Below, piece by piece: positions 1 to 8,119 of a stretch of 48,186 nt of DNA. Each line of letters begins with the position of its first letter. The first letter of the stretch is position 1. Position numbers and translations under genes: made by a program. The notes under the pieces were generated by a model. The model did no database searches. It saw only the letters and a list, made by a program, of their open reading frames with translations, and was not told the DNA's origin. The stretch is from Dysgonomonas sp. Marseille-P4677. Its GTDB lineage: Bacteria > Bacteroidota > Bacteroidia > Bacteroidales > Dysgonomonadaceae. The stretch lies in the NCBI RefSeq assembly GCF_016652235.1, contig NZ_JAEPKU010000017.1, positions 1 through 48,186 on the forward strand. The letters are read 5' to 3'.

Positions 1-22
1 ATATATAATTATAGCTTTATAG

Positions 23-55
23 AAAAGAGTAGTCTTAGATTACTCTTTTTTATTT
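23..55 (+). terminator. Intrinsic terminator of an upstream gene
   Basis: A perfect 9-bp stem (23-31 with 41-49) with a 9-nt loop is followed by a T-rich run. It presumably ends a plus-strand gene lying before the window. The A-run on its left side would also let it work for the minus strand. Confidence 0.7.
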
Positions 56-59
56 TATA

Positions 60-394
60 AAATTCACCAGTAGAATGTTAAAAATTAAATTTTAACATTT
101 TTGGGGTCGAACTTCTGGGGGTTTTTTATTGTTTTAATATAGATATTGTCTTTCAGTTTGATCTGATATTAACGAATAATTAATATTGTTGGCCGTTTAT
201 TTGTATATTATTGACTTGTAATACTTTCAAATTGTCATAATTTGTGTAAATTAATCTAAAGTTTTTTTATTCGTGAAAAATGTCTAAATTTGCCGGTTGA
301 AAAGCAAACTGATGCTAAAAGCCCAAAAATGGCATCAAAATGTTAAAAAGGTTAATACAGTTTAGAGTGTTTTAATTTATAAAGTAGTGTTTGT
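60..394. other. AT-rich non-coding region before the SusC gene
   Basis: I see no gene here. It holds a 10-bp inverted repeat (74-83 with 90-99, 6-nt loop) followed by a short T-run and G-runs, and a weaker 6-bp inverted repeat (310-315 with 332-337). I found no good TAnnTTTG promoter box, unlike most other gene starts in this window, so the SusC gene may rely on another sigma factor or an activator. No anti-sigma, ECF sigma or hybrid two-component gene is visible to explain its control. Confidence 0.5.
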
Positions 395-3300
395 ATGAAG
401 AAAAGAGTGATGTTAATTCTATCCTGCTTATTTCTAAGCATAGGATTTATCGTAGCACAAACAACTAAGATCTCAGGTACTGTCGTTGATAGTAACGGAG
501 AGCCTGTTATTAGTGCTTCAGTGGTAGTCAAAGGGACTACAGTCGGTACAGTAACCGATTTGGATGGTAAATTTTCTATTAATGTGCCCAGTGGTAATAA
601 TACATTGGTATTTACATTGGTCGGGATGAAATCTGTAGAGGCTAGAGCAATCTCAGGTATGAATGTCGTTATGGAAAATGATGATAATATACTTGGAGAC
701 GTAGTGGTTACTGGCTATGGTGTAACAAAGAAGGCTGCGTTTGCAGGTGCGGCTTCAACTATTGGGCAGGCTAATATTGAAGCTAGAAATGATGCGAATG
801 CCATCAAATCTTTAGATGGTGTGGTTCCTGGTCTCCAAATGAATATTGGGTCAGGTCAGCCCGGAGCGCCTGCCAATGTTTTTATTCGTGGACGTAATTC
901 CATTAATTCAGGAACGCAACCCCTTTATGTTATTGATGGAATTCCTGTTTCATCGGATATAATGGGTACTAGAAAAGATGAAGGTCAGGAGTTGAGTCCT
1001 CTATCAACATTAAGTTCTAGTGATATTGAGAGTATTACAGTATTAAAGGATGCAACAGCAACATCTATTTATGGAGCTAGAGCAGCTAATGGAGTTATTG
1101 TAATTACTACCAAAAAAGGAAAAAGTGGAAAGCCTACGGTTAATTTCACAGCTAAACTTGGTTTTGAAACCCGTCCGGCTCAGAATAGTAGATATAAACT
1201 GGTTGATGCAACTAAAACTGTAGAACTAGCAAGAGAAGCAGCTCAGAATGCATATGACTTGTACGGATCTGATTCATCTGTTGATTATTATAATCAAGCG
1301 GTAGGTTTAGGATTGGATTATTCTAATCCAAACTGGACTTCAGATTTTTATTTGGCTTTTCTTACTCACCCTTATTTAGTTGGAGCGGACGCTAGTTATG
1401 CTAATAATACAAATTGGTATGATGAGGTGACCAGAACAGGGATGATACAAGAATATAATATTGATTTGTCGGGTGGTGCAGCTAATGCTACGGCTCCTAA
1501 ATATTATTTATCTTTTAATTACCTAAATAATGAATCTTTTATTATAGGTAAAGATCTGGAAAGATATTCTTTCCGTTTTAATTTCGATCAGGCTCCTACT
1601 AAGTTTGTTAAATACGGTTTGAATACAAACTTATCATTGACAGAAACAAATATGGGTGCTGGAGGTGGATATTATACAGATCCAATCACTCAAGCTTATA
1701 TGCAGTCTCCGTTAACTAATGTAAAGGACGAAAATGGAGAGTGGAATTTTGCTACTGTTAATGGATATAATCCTGTTGCTCAAAGAAGCAGTCTTGGGGA
1801 TATAAGTAGCCAAAAACAATATAGAGCAATTTTAGCTCCATATTTGCAATTGAACTTTACCGATGAATTAACTTTTACATCTAGATTTGGTGCTGATATT
1901 TATTATCTGGACGAATTTGGATATTGGTCTTTCTTACAACCTCAAGGTAAAGGTATGAGAGGTATGGGAGAGAATACTAATGCAACTAGAAATTTATTAA
2001 CTATCACAAATACGTTGAATTATATTAAAACATTTAAAGAAAAGCATAATTTGAATGTTTTATTAGGACAGGAAGGGCAAAGGACTTCTTCAAAAGAAGC
2101 TTATTTGGCTGGATCGAACTATCCTGTTGATTATCTAAACTCTGTGGATAATGCCGCTGTTCCGGGGTCAGCTTCAACTATTAAGAATGAATTGGTATTG
2201 AACTCTTATTTTACGAACGTTCAATATGATTATATGTCTAAATATTACCTGTCAGGAAGCTTCCGTTATGATGGATCTTCCCGTTTTGGAGCAGATAATA
2301 GATGGGCTCCTTTCTGGTCTGTGGGTGCAAAATATAGATTAACAGGAGAAGATTTTATGGCTTCTACGGCAGATTGGTTGAATAATGTAAATATTCGAGC
2401 AAGCTATGGTACAACAGGTAATCAAGAAGTTGGACGTATTGGTATGGACGGTTGGTATGCAGCTAACAATTTATTTGGGTTTGCATATAACTATAACGGA
2501 CTACCAGGAAGTGGACATCTTCAATTTGGTAACAGTAAATTGAAATGGGAGCAAACAAATAAATTTAATGTTGGTATAGATCTTGCTTTATTTAAATTCT
2601 TAAATATAGAACTAGATTATTACAATCATAAAACAACAGATATGGTGTTTGCAATCCCTACATCTTTTACAACTGGATTGAATTCATATTATAGCAATAT
2701 AGGTGAGTTGTCTAATAAAGGGGTTGAGGTAAGCGTTAGCGCCAATATTATAAATAATGCAGATCTTAAATGGAATGTTGTATTAACAGGTTCTCACAAT
2801 AAGAATAAGATAGAAAAATTAAGTACCGATAATCCAATTGAAACTACTACAACCATAAGAGAGGTAGGACGTCCATACTATACATTCAAAATGAAAGAGT
2901 GGGCCGGTGTTGATCCTGAAACAGGAGATGGACTGTGGTATCTTAATGAAGAAGGTGATGAAACCACAACAAACTATAATTTAGCTAAAAAGAGATATGT
3001 AGGTACTGGAGATCCGGATTTTATTGGATCTTTCAGCTCAAGATTGGAATGGAAAGGTTTTGATTTCGCTTTCCAATTGAATTATTCTGTTGGAGGTAAA
3101 GTGTATGGTAATAATTTACGTTACGATGAACAAGTTGGAGGAGCTTATACTCAAGGTTATACTCAGTATGTGTATGATAACCGTTGGCAAAAGCCGGGAG
3201 ATATAGCAGCAGTTCCAAGACTAACAGCATTGGATACAGGCTATGAAAATAGTGCATCTACTCGTTTCTTAATGGATGGAGATTATTTGAAAATCAGATC

Positions 3301-3511
3301 ATTGACATTAGGTTATACTTTGCCTAAAAGCTTATTAGCTAAAGCATTTATTAACAATGCTCGAGTTTTTGTAAATGCCGAAAATTTATACACATTCTCA
3401 GCTAGTAATTATAGAGGATTTGATCCTTCTGGAATTACAGCAGATGGTGTACAATGGTGGAATTTCCCTCTACCAAGAAGTGTTGTTTTTGGACTTACAT
3501 TAGGTTTTTAA
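395..3511 (+). CDS. SusC/RagA-type TonB-linked outer membrane transporter
   Basis: This TonB-dependent outer membrane channel imports oligosaccharides, peptides or other nutrients together with its SusD partner. The 1038-residue protein starts with a signal peptide ending near Ala21. A carboxypeptidase-regulatory-like domain follows (about 25-100, ISGTVVDSNGEPV...DGKF), then a TonB-box-like VVVTGYG stretch near 104, a plug domain (about 115-240, with VFIRGRNS and YVIDGIPV) and a long beta-barrel ending in the C-terminal Phe typical of BAM substrates. The ATG at 395 opens directly on the signal peptide. The susD gene lies 19 nt downstream, so they are surely cotranscribed. The substrate cannot be told: no glycoside hydrolase, peptidase or regulator lies downstream, and the upstream side is not visible. 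Confidence 0.96.
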   Translation: MKKRVMLILSCLFLSIGFIVAQTTKISGTVVDSNGEPVISASVVVKGTTVGTVTDLDGKFSINVPSGNNTLVFTLVGMKSVEARAISGMNVVMENDDNILGDVVVTGYGVTKKAAFAGAASTIGQANIEARNDANAIKSLDGVVPGLQMNIGSGQPGAPANVFIRGRNSINSGTQPLYVIDGIPVSSDIMGTRKDEGQELSPLSTLSSSDIESITVLKDATATSIYGARAANGVIVITTKKGKSGKPTVNFTAKLGFETRPAQNSRYKLVDATKTVELAREAAQNAYDLYGSDSSVDYYNQAVGLGLDYSNPNWTSDFYLAFLTHPYLVGADASYANNTNWYDEVTRTGMIQEYNIDLSGGAANATAPKYYLSFNYLNNESFIIGKDLERYSFRFNFDQAPTKFVKYGLNTNLSLTETNMGAGGGYYTDPITQAYMQSPLTNVKDENGEWNFATVNGYNPVAQRSSLGDISSQKQYRAILAPYLQLNFTDELTFTSRFGADIYYLDEFGYWSFLQPQGKGMRGMGENTNATRNLLTITNTLNYIKTFKEKHNLNVLLGQEGQRTSSKEAYLAGSNYPVDYLNSVDNAAVPGSASTIKNELVLNSYFTNVQYDYMSKYYLSGSFRYDGSSRFGADNRWAPFWSVGAKYRLTGEDFMASTADWLNNVNIRASYGTTGNQEVGRIGMDGWYAANNLFGFAYNYNGLPGSGHLQFGNSKLKWEQTNKFNVGIDLALFKFLNIELDYYNHKTTDMVFAIPTSFTTGLNSYYSNIGELSNKGVEVSVSANIINNADLKWNVVLTGSHNKNKIEKLSTDNPIETTTTIREVGRPYYTFKMKEWAGVDPETGDGLWYLNEEGDETTTNYNLAKKRYVGTGDPDFIGSFSSRLEWKGFDFAFQLNYSVGGKVYGNNLRYDEQVGGAYTQGYTQYVYDNRWQKPGDIAAVPRLTALDTGYENSASTRFLMDGDYLKIRSLTLGYTLPKSLLAKAFINNARVFVNAENLYTFSASNYRGFDPSGITADGVQWWNFPLPRSVVFGLTLGF

Positions 3512-3530
3512 TCAATAAAAAAGAATTCGC

Positions 3531-4973
3531 ATGAAAAAAATATATAAATATTTATTATTGTTTGCTGGGACTATGCTTCTGTCAACGTCTTGTAGTCTTG
3601 ATGTTGATAATTATCAGGATATTCCAACAGAAAAGGCTTACGAATCTGTACAAGATGTGCAAAACGGTATGATTGGAGCCTATTGGGCTTTAGGTACTTA
3701 TCGGTTTTATGGTAAAAATATTGTAGCTATAGGTGATATGGCTGCTGATGTATCTATTGGAAGCCCAAGCTCAGGCCATTATGCTAATTTCAGTAGGTAT
3801 GTTATTTCTGAAACAACTGCAGAGTTAGAGGAGACTTGGGAGTATGGTTATAAAGTAATTGATCGTACAACAAGAACTATTAATGGGGCCCAAAAAGTAT
3901 TAGCAGAAGTTCGTAATCTTACGGATGAGGAAAAAGCTTATATCGACCTTTATACATCACAATGTTATTCTCTAAGAGCCTTAGCTACTTTTAGTTTGGC
4001 TAATGTGTTTGCATTGCCATATCATGCGGGAACAGATAATCCTGGTGTTGTGTTAGTTGTTGATAAACCTATAGAGGCTTTCGAACAAGTAAAAAGAGCG
4101 ACCGTCGGTGAAACATATACACAGATATTAGCAGATATAAAACTTGCTAAAGATCATATGACTAAAGCTTTAGATGCTAATAATGATCCGGAAGCTACTT
4201 TCGGATTAGAATTACCTTCGGCATTTTATTTGAATGAAGCTGCTATATATGCGTTAGAAGCAAGAGTTTATTTGCATATGGGCAATTTGCCTGCAGCAAA
4301 AACTTCAGCTCAAAAAGCAATTGATCTGGCTGGAAATAAAGCAGTATCTAGTGAAGGATATGTTACAATGTGGTCTTCAATAGCTATTACCGATGAAGAT
4401 ATATTTACTATCAGTAAAACAGCAGATGATAATCTATCTGCAAATTCATTAAATACTTTATATGGGTCATATAAAGGAGCTGTGGTTTCAGGCTTTACTG
4501 ATAAATTTTTTACAAGTACAGATATTAGACTTAAACTAATAAATGGTACTCATCCAATGAAATTTGATGGAATACCTACATCAGAATCTGTAAGTAATAT
4601 TCCTGTATTTAGAAAATCAGAAATGCATTTAATTGTTGCAGAAGCGGAAGCCAATGCCGAAAATATCGAAGCAGCTCAAAAAGCCTTGTTTTATACGGCA
4701 AAAAGAGATGAAGCCATTACTGCGTATACACAATTACCTGCAACAAAAGCTGACTTGCTTACCTTTATTTCTAAAGAAAGAGTCCGTGAGTTTTTCCAAG
4801 AAGGATTAAGGTTTTATGATGCAAGACGTACAGGTGAATTGATTTCTGTAGCTGGTGGAACAAAACAGAATTTTGATGCATCTAAATTTGTATTTCCTAT
4901 ACCTGCAGATGAAGTAAACTCTGGTTTTGGTGTTCTTCAAAATGCTAATTGGTCGGCAGCTTTACCTAAATAA
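3531..4973 (+). CDS. SusD/RagB-type nutrient-binding lipoprotein
   Basis: This surface lipoprotein forms the lid of the SusC channel and binds the substrate. The 480-residue protein has a lipoprotein signal with lipobox STSC (lipidated Cys21), then a helical TPR-like body with the family's RALATFSLANVFALPY region near 143 and the C-terminal KERVREFFQEGLRFYDARR block near 415, which is diagnostic of RagB/SusD. It is somewhat shorter than many members (500-600 residues), fitting the small RagB-like subgroup. It is translated from the same message as the SusC gene and is followed 23 nt later by a strong terminator, so the unit visible here is only susC-susD. Confidence 0.95.
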   Translation: MKKIYKYLLLFAGTMLLSTSCSLDVDNYQDIPTEKAYESVQDVQNGMIGAYWALGTYRFYGKNIVAIGDMAADVSIGSPSSGHYANFSRYVISETTAELEETWEYGYKVIDRTTRTINGAQKVLAEVRNLTDEEKAYIDLYTSQCYSLRALATFSLANVFALPYHAGTDNPGVVLVVDKPIEAFEQVKRATVGETYTQILADIKLAKDHMTKALDANNDPEATFGLELPSAFYLNEAAIYALEARVYLHMGNLPAAKTSAQKAIDLAGNKAVSSEGYVTMWSSIAITDEDIFTISKTADDNLSANSLNTLYGSYKGAVVSGFTDKFFTSTDIRLKLINGTHPMKFDGIPTSESVSNIPVFRKSEMHLIVAEAEANAENIEAAQKALFYTAKRDEAITAYTQLPATKADLLTFISKERVREFFQEGLRFYDARRTGELISVAGGTKQNFDASKFVFPIPADEVNSGFGVLQNANWSAALPK

Positions 4974-4996
4974 AATAAGTTGATAAAATAGAAAAA

Positions 4997-5030
4997 CTCC
5001 AAGTCTAAAAACTTGGAGCTTTTTATTTCT
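4997..5030 (+). terminator. Intrinsic terminator after susD
   Basis: An 8-bp perfect stem (4997-5004 with 5011-5018), 6-nt loop, then CTTTTTATTTCTTTT. It closes the susC-susD transcript. Confidence 0.9.
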
Positions 5031-5096
5031 TTTAACCCCCATTAACGCTCAATATAATTATTCTTCCATACCTTTGATTTCAGAAAAGGAGAGATT

Positions 5097-5255
5097 ATGT
5101 ATCAAGAAATAATTGTAGGAATCATTGGAGTATCTGTAGCTCTTTTAGTTATATATAAAGTGTATGGATTCTTCTTTTCCAAAAATGAACAAAAGGGCAG
5201 CTGTGGATGTTCCAATTGTGGATGCAGTACAAAGAGTAAGTCGGTTAAATACTAA
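5097..5255 (+). CDS. FeoB-associated-type Cys-rich membrane peptide
   Basis: A 52-residue protein with a strong ribosome site (AAAGGAGAG, 5085-5093) four bases before its ATG. Residues 5-28 form one membrane helix (EIIVGIIGVSVALLVIYKVY), and the tail carries SCGCSNCGCS with four Cys near 36-43, then a Lys-rich end. This layout, a single helix followed by a CGC..CGC cluster, is that of the FeoB-associated Cys-rich membrane proteins, which usually follow the ferrous iron transporter gene feoB and may bind iron or metal. Here no feoB is near; the gene stands alone between the susD terminator and an RNA gene. The family call rests on layout and Cys pattern; the function of the family is not settled. 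Confidence 0.72.
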   Translation: MYQEIIVGIIGVSVALLVIYKVYGFFFSKNEQKGSCGCSNCGCSTKSKSVKY

Positions 5256-5261
5256 AAAATA

Positions 5262-5293
5262 TTTGTACATTCCGATTATTCTATCTATATTTG
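5262..5293 (+). promoter_or_regulatory. Promoter of the structured RNA gene
   Basis: TTTG (5262-5265), 20 nt, then TATATTTG (5286-5293): an exact match to the primary sigma factor promoter of Bacteroidetes (-33 TTTG, -7 TAnnTTTG). Transcription should begin at about 5298-5303, in front of a sequence with no credible start codon. Confidence 0.85.
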
Positions 5294-5299
5294 AAATAG

Positions 5300-5535
5300 A
5301 AATAAAAAGCTAGTTTAAGTCGTGTTGGTCGATTGGGAAGCTCATCAATTAATAAAATAACCGAGACAAGCTTTTGATTCTAATGGCGGGCCACACCTTC
5401 GGGTTGCTTAGCACGGTGGATTACAAAGGGATCGAGGCACTCAAATCCTGTTTTACGGAGTTTCGGCTATATCCACCAATACGACTTTAATATACAAAGG
5501 GAGATATTCATGGGAGTATCTCCCTTTTGGTTTTC
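5300..5535 (+). ncRNA. Free-standing structured RNA, 6S-like rod fold
   Basis: Between a consensus promoter and a terminator lies a G+C-richer segment that folds as one long rod. A 13-bp closing stem pairs 5317-5329 with 5475-5487 (one G-U). A second stem pairs CCGAGAC (5361-5367) with GTTTCGG (5460-5466), a third TTGATTC (5374-5380) with GGATCGA (5429-5435), a fourth TAAT (5381-5384) with ATTA (5420-5423), and CCAC (5391-5394) pairs with GTGG (5416-5419) above a hairpin with UUCG loop (5395-5404). Between the closing stem and the second stem is a large asymmetric internal loop (5330-5360 against 5467-5474). A rod of about 170 nt with an open bubble recalls 6S RNA, the RNA polymerase-binding regulator, and that is my leading guess. 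I do not recognise the primary sequence, and other Bacteroidetes RNA families are possible. It does not look like SRP RNA, tmRNA or RNase P RNA. The RNA gene itself is more certain than the family. Confidence 0.7.
5496..5535 (+). terminator. Intrinsic terminator of the RNA gene
   Basis: GGGAGATA (5499-5506) pairs with TATCTCCC (5517-5524), followed by TTTTGGTTTT. It lies 9 nt after the closing stem of the RNA, as expected for an independently transcribed small RNA. Confidence 0.85.
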
Positions 5536-5576
5536 AGATTTTCTTTTCCTTTAATTCACATTTTCTTTATGCTATA

Positions 5577-5610
5577 TTGTCTTTTTTTATCCCTATTAAT
5601 TGTATATTTG
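5577..5610 (+). promoter_or_regulatory. Promoter of the pyrE operon
   Basis: A perfect -7 box TATATTTG (5603-5610) lies behind a TTG (5577-5579) at 23 nt, slightly wider than usual. The start point near 5617 would leave a leader of about 40 nt before the ATG at 5655. No attenuator-like hairpin fits between them. Confidence 0.65.
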
Positions 5611-5654
5611 TAGCTAAATAATATTGATTGTTGTTATTTATAAAACATAAAAAA

Positions 5655-6284
5655 ATGAACACTTTAGAAAAACTGACAGCAGAGAAGCTCCTTAGTATCA
5701 GAGCTATCAAATTACAACCCTCTAATCCTTTCACATGGGCTTCAGGCTGGAAATCACCTATCTATTGTGATAATCGTAAACTGATATCGTATCCAAGAAT
5801 ACGAACATTTATAAAGACAGAATTATCGCGTCTTATTCTAGAGAATTTTCAGGAAGCTGATGCTATTGCAGGGGTTGCTACAGGTGCAATTGCGCCGGGA
5901 GCCTTGGTTGCCGATGCATTAGGTCTGCCTTTCGTTTATATAAGGGCCACTCCGAAAGATCATGGCTTGGAAAACCTGATAGAAGGTGAATTGAAACCAG
6001 GAAGTAAGGTTGTAGTAGTAGAAGATCTTGTATCCACTGGCTCTAGCAGTTTAAAAGCAGTAGAAGCAATACGTAGAGATGGTTCGGAAGTAATTGGTAT
6101 GGTTGCTAATTTCACATATGGGTTTCCTATTGCCACAGAGAAATTTAAGGAAGCCGATGTTAAGTTGATTACTTTGACAAATTATGATGCAGTATTGACT
6201 GAGGCTTTACGAATTGACTATATTGCAGAATCTGATTTAGAAACATTACAAGAATGGAGGACAGCTCCAGCTGATTGGAAATAA
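5655..6284 (+). CDS. pyrE: Orotate phosphoribosyltransferase
   Basis: It joins orotate and PRPP to orotidine 5'-phosphate in pyrimidine synthesis. The PRPP-binding motif VVVVEDLVSTGSS is complete (about residues 116-128), and the N-terminal FTWASGWKSPIYCDNR block is typical. I chose the ATG at 5655 (209 residues, MNTLEKL...). An in-frame TTG at 5628 would add nine residues but lies only about 11 nt after the likely transcription start. It opens a tight unit with the SRPBCC gene (15 nt), argH and serB. Joining pyrE and argH makes sense because both use products derived from carbamoyl phosphate. Confidence 0.95.
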   Translation: MNTLEKLTAEKLLSIRAIKLQPSNPFTWASGWKSPIYCDNRKLISYPRIRTFIKTELSRLILENFQEADAIAGVATGAIAPGALVADALGLPFVYIRATPKDHGLENLIEGELKPGSKVVVVEDLVSTGSSSLKAVEAIRRDGSEVIGMVANFTYGFPIATEKFKEADVKLITLTNYDAVLTEALRIDYIAESDLETLQEWRTAPADWK

Positions 6285-6299
6285 ACCTCAAAAAAATCT

Positions 6300-6743
6300 A
6301 TGGCTGAATTTGTAAGTGAAATAAAAACAATTCCATATGCCGATACGGATATATATACCGTATTATCTGATCTAAATAATTTGGAATTGGTTAAAGATAA
6401 AATACCTCAGGATAAAGTAAAGGATTTTACATTCGATACGGATTCATGTACTGTAAATGTAGATCCGGTAGGTAAAATAAAGTTTGTTGTGGTTGAACGA
6501 GAACCCAATAAAGTAATTAAGTTTGAAGGAGAACAACTTCCGTTTGGTGTTACTATGTGGATACAATTAAAATCATCCGGTGACGGTGAAACCAAAATGA
6601 AACTAACCATAAAGGCTGATCTTAATCCATTTTTAAAACCTATGGTCAGTAAGCCATTGCAGGCTGGACTGGATAAGGTTGCTGATGGATTGGCTAAACT
6701 GCCATATAATGAAATATTGAATAAGGGACAATTAAATAGCTAA
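6300..6743 (+). CDS. SRPBCC (START-like) domain protein
   Basis: A 147-residue cytosolic protein whose whole length reads as one SRPBCC fold. The N-terminal strand (FVSEIKTIPYADTDIYTVLSD) is followed by a helix, antiparallel strands with KFEGEQLPFGVTMWIQL, and a long C-terminal helix (about 108-138, PLQAGLDKVADGLAKL). Such folds hold hydrophobic ligands, but nothing here shows which one. It lies 15 nt after pyrE, and its stop codon overlaps the argH start by one base (TAATG), so its translation is coupled to argH. As far as I know the function of this family member is undescribed. Confidence 0.8.
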   Translation: MAEFVSEIKTIPYADTDIYTVLSDLNNLELVKDKIPQDKVKDFTFDTDSCTVNVDPVGKIKFVVVEREPNKVIKFEGEQLPFGVTMWIQLKSSGDGETKMKLTIKADLNPFLKPMVSKPLQAGLDKVADGLAKLPYNEILNKGQLNS

Positions 6744-8083
6744 TGAAACTTTGGGAAAAGAATGTTCAGGTAAATAAAGATGTTGAATCATATACCGTAG
6801 GTCGTGACCGTGAATTAGATGTGTATCTGGCTCCTTACGATGTGCTTGGTTCTATGGCTCACATTACAATGCTTGAATCTATTGGGCTTCTCGAAAAAGA
6901 GGAGCTTATTTTGCTTTTAGCCGAGCTTAAAGAAATATATAAGGTGGCCGTTTCCGGTGAGTTTCTTATTGAAGAAGGGATTGAAGATGTCCATTCACAA
7001 GTAGAACTTATGCTTACCCGAAAACTTGGAGATGTAGGAAAAAAAATTCACAGTGGTCGGTCTCGCAACGATCAGGTATTGGTAGATTTAAAGCTATTTA
7101 CCCGCGATCAGATACATCTATTGGTTGATTCTGTATCAAAACTGATAGATGTCCTGCTTTCTCAGAGTGAGAAGTATAAAAATGTTTTAATGCCTGGCTA
7201 TACACACCTCCAGATTGCGATGCCGTCTTCTTTTGGCCTATGGTTTGGAGCTTACGCCGAGAGTCTTGTTGACGATTTACAACTGCTTTTAGCTGCATAT
7301 AAAATATGTAATCGTAATCCATTAGGTTCGGCTGCAGGATATGGGTCATCTTTTCCTCTCGATAGGCAGATGACAACAGATCTTTTAGGCTTCGATTCTA
7401 TGGATTATAATGTAGTGTATGCGCAGATGGGACGTGGTAAAATGGAACGTACTGTTGCATTTGCTATCGCCGGAATCGCCGGAACATTGTCTAAACTTTC
7501 ATATGATGCATGTTTGTTTAATAGTCAGAATTTCGGATTTATTAAACTTGCGGATGAATATACAACCGGCTCCAGCATTATGCCTCATAAAAAGAATCCG
7601 GATGTGTTTGAACTCACACGGGCAAAATGCAATAAACTACAATCTCTGCCTAATGATATTACATTGATCATAAATAATCTACCTTCTGGATATTTTCGTG
7701 ATTTGCAAATAATAAAAGAATTGTTTATCCCTTCATTTGAGGAGATGAACGATTGCCTGCAGATGGTTGCACGCATGATGAATGAGGTGAAGATTAACGA
7801 ACATATTCTTGACGACCCTAAATATCTTCTTATTTTCAGTGTAGAAGAAGTAAATCGTCTTGTGTTGGAGGGGGTACCCTTTAGAGATGCTTATAAACAA
7901 GTGGGTTTAGAGATCGAAAACGGTAATTTTGCACATAATAAAAAAGTAAATCATACACATCAGGGAAGTATAGGTAACCTGTACAATGATCATATAAATT
8001 TATTAAAGCAGCAAGTTGTAGACCAATTTGCATTTCATACAGTAATGTCGGCCGAAAAGGCATTACTTGATTCTACTAATTAA
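6743..8083 (+). CDS. argH: Argininosuccinate lyase
   Basis: It cleaves argininosuccinate to arginine and fumarate, the last step of arginine synthesis. The 446-residue protein has the fumarase/aspartase superfamily signature GSSIMPHKKNPD near residues 276-287, carrying the catalytic serine loop, and the conserved HSGRSRNDQV (about 102-111) and PGYTHLQ (about 150-156) blocks. Length is normal. Its ATG overlaps the previous stop by one base, and serB follows after 36 nt. The other arg genes are not in the window. Confidence 0.96.
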   Translation: MKLWEKNVQVNKDVESYTVGRDRELDVYLAPYDVLGSMAHITMLESIGLLEKEELILLLAELKEIYKVAVSGEFLIEEGIEDVHSQVELMLTRKLGDVGKKIHSGRSRNDQVLVDLKLFTRDQIHLLVDSVSKLIDVLLSQSEKYKNVLMPGYTHLQIAMPSSFGLWFGAYAESLVDDLQLLLAAYKICNRNPLGSAAGYGSSFPLDRQMTTDLLGFDSMDYNVVYAQMGRGKMERTVAFAIAGIAGTLSKLSYDACLFNSQNFGFIKLADEYTTGSSIMPHKKNPDVFELTRAKCNKLQSLPNDITLIINNLPSGYFRDLQIIKELFIPSFEEMNDCLQMVARMMNEVKINEHILDDPKYLLIFSVEEVNRLVLEGVPFRDAYKQVGLEIENGNFAHNKKVNHTHQGSIGNLYNDHINLLKQQVVDQFAFHTVMSAEKALLDSTN

Positions 8084-8119
8084 TCGTAATATTATAAATA
8101 TAGAAGTTCCTCTTTAGAT

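Noticed and set aside
5383-5490. A 35-codon ATG frame inside the structured RNA segment
   Set aside because: It has no ribosome site, its bases are used up in the RNA stems, and its peptide resembles nothing I know. The paired arms explain the sequence better.
7098-7376. Antisense and out-of-frame open frames over argH, the ABC-F gene, A2M, tamL and others
   Set aside because: They overlap strongly supported genes with intact domains, lack ribosome sites and have no recognisable domains.
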